A stretch of 64,000 nt of DNA from Sphingopyxis sp. (GTDB lineage: Bacteria; Pseudomonadota; Alphaproteobacteria; Sphingomonadales; Sphingomonadaceae): positions 93,887 to 157,886 of the forward strand of contig NVXM01000007.1 of assembly GCA_002733865.1 (NCBI GenBank). The letters run 5' to 3'. The translations under genes were made by a program, and so were the position numbers. The notes beneath the pieces were generated by a model, which was not told the origin of the DNA, did not search any database, and worked only from the letters and a program-made list of their open reading frames with translations. This document shows positions 64,000-64,000 of the stretch, one piece after another. Position 1 is the first letter of the stretch. The number at the start of each line of letters is the position of its first letter.

Positions 64000-64000
64000 G

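Overview
The window reads as chromosomal DNA of an alphaproteobacterium of the order Sphingomonadales. This is inferred from gene content and synteny, not from a search: the blocks rsfS-rlmH-M23 factor, rpmH-rnpA-yidD-yidC-engB, secB/Tim44-like/mltA/smr, sucC-etfB-etfA and an iscR-type suf operon all have the look of that group, and the dispersed palindromic repeats are of the kind seen in sphingomonads. Genes are densely packed on both strands. No rRNA, tRNA or CRISPR array was recognised.

Layout. 1-16.3 kb is housekeeping: an EnvC-like murein hydrolase activator (cut by the window edge), rlmH, rsfS, nadD and proA on the minus strand; an overlapping M23 peptidase/bactofilin pair; a ComM-type AAA ATPase; the rpmH-rnpA-yidD-yidC-engB block; GST, dapE, then Smr, MltA and a Tim44-like protein. 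16.3-20.9 kb holds secB, murJ, trpS and murA. 20.9-23.8 kb is a small catabolic set (SnoaL-like, ABM monooxygenase-like, cytochrome P450, SDR). 23.8-36.8 kb is mixed: a lipoprotein, DUF1330, GNAT, RarD, PyrC, YgfZ, DUF4167, the hisS-prfA-prmC run, an M61 peptidase, pyrophosphatase and DUF1206. 37-40.1 kb is sucC-etfB-etfA. 40.3-46.9 kb is a complete suf operon (regulator, sufB, an unknown small gene, sufC, sufD, sufS, a DUF59 gene, sufA) that is riddled with palindromic repeats. 47-55.6 kb has an AraC regulator, a DUF885 peptidase, a PYROXD2-like oxidoreductase and a three-gene set DUF3604/parvulin-like/HupE-like. 55.6-57.8 kb contains ugd between AT-richer, gene-poor flanks. 57.8-63.5 kb is a second catabolic cluster (two SDRs, NmrA-like, VOC, AtuA-like, TIGR03084). 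The last 105 bases are the C-terminus of an IS5-like transposase.

Main points for a second look. (1) A 72-bp hairpin element with 7-bp terminal inverted repeats sits in frame inside sufC and adds 24 codons; part of another element is read as protein in the neighbouring DUF59 gene; at least six further palindromes lie between 38.2 and 44.9 kb. (2) The DUF3604/parvulin/HupE trio looks like an uncharacterised envelope system. (3) There is an IscR-type operator over the suf promoter and a TTACGT-N2-ACGTAA dyad before etfBA. (4) rnpA lacks an ATG downstream of rpmH, and a terminator-like hairpin lies between the apparent rpmH promoter and rpmH. (5) A 121-aa unknown gene is translationally coupled to sufC inside the suf operon.
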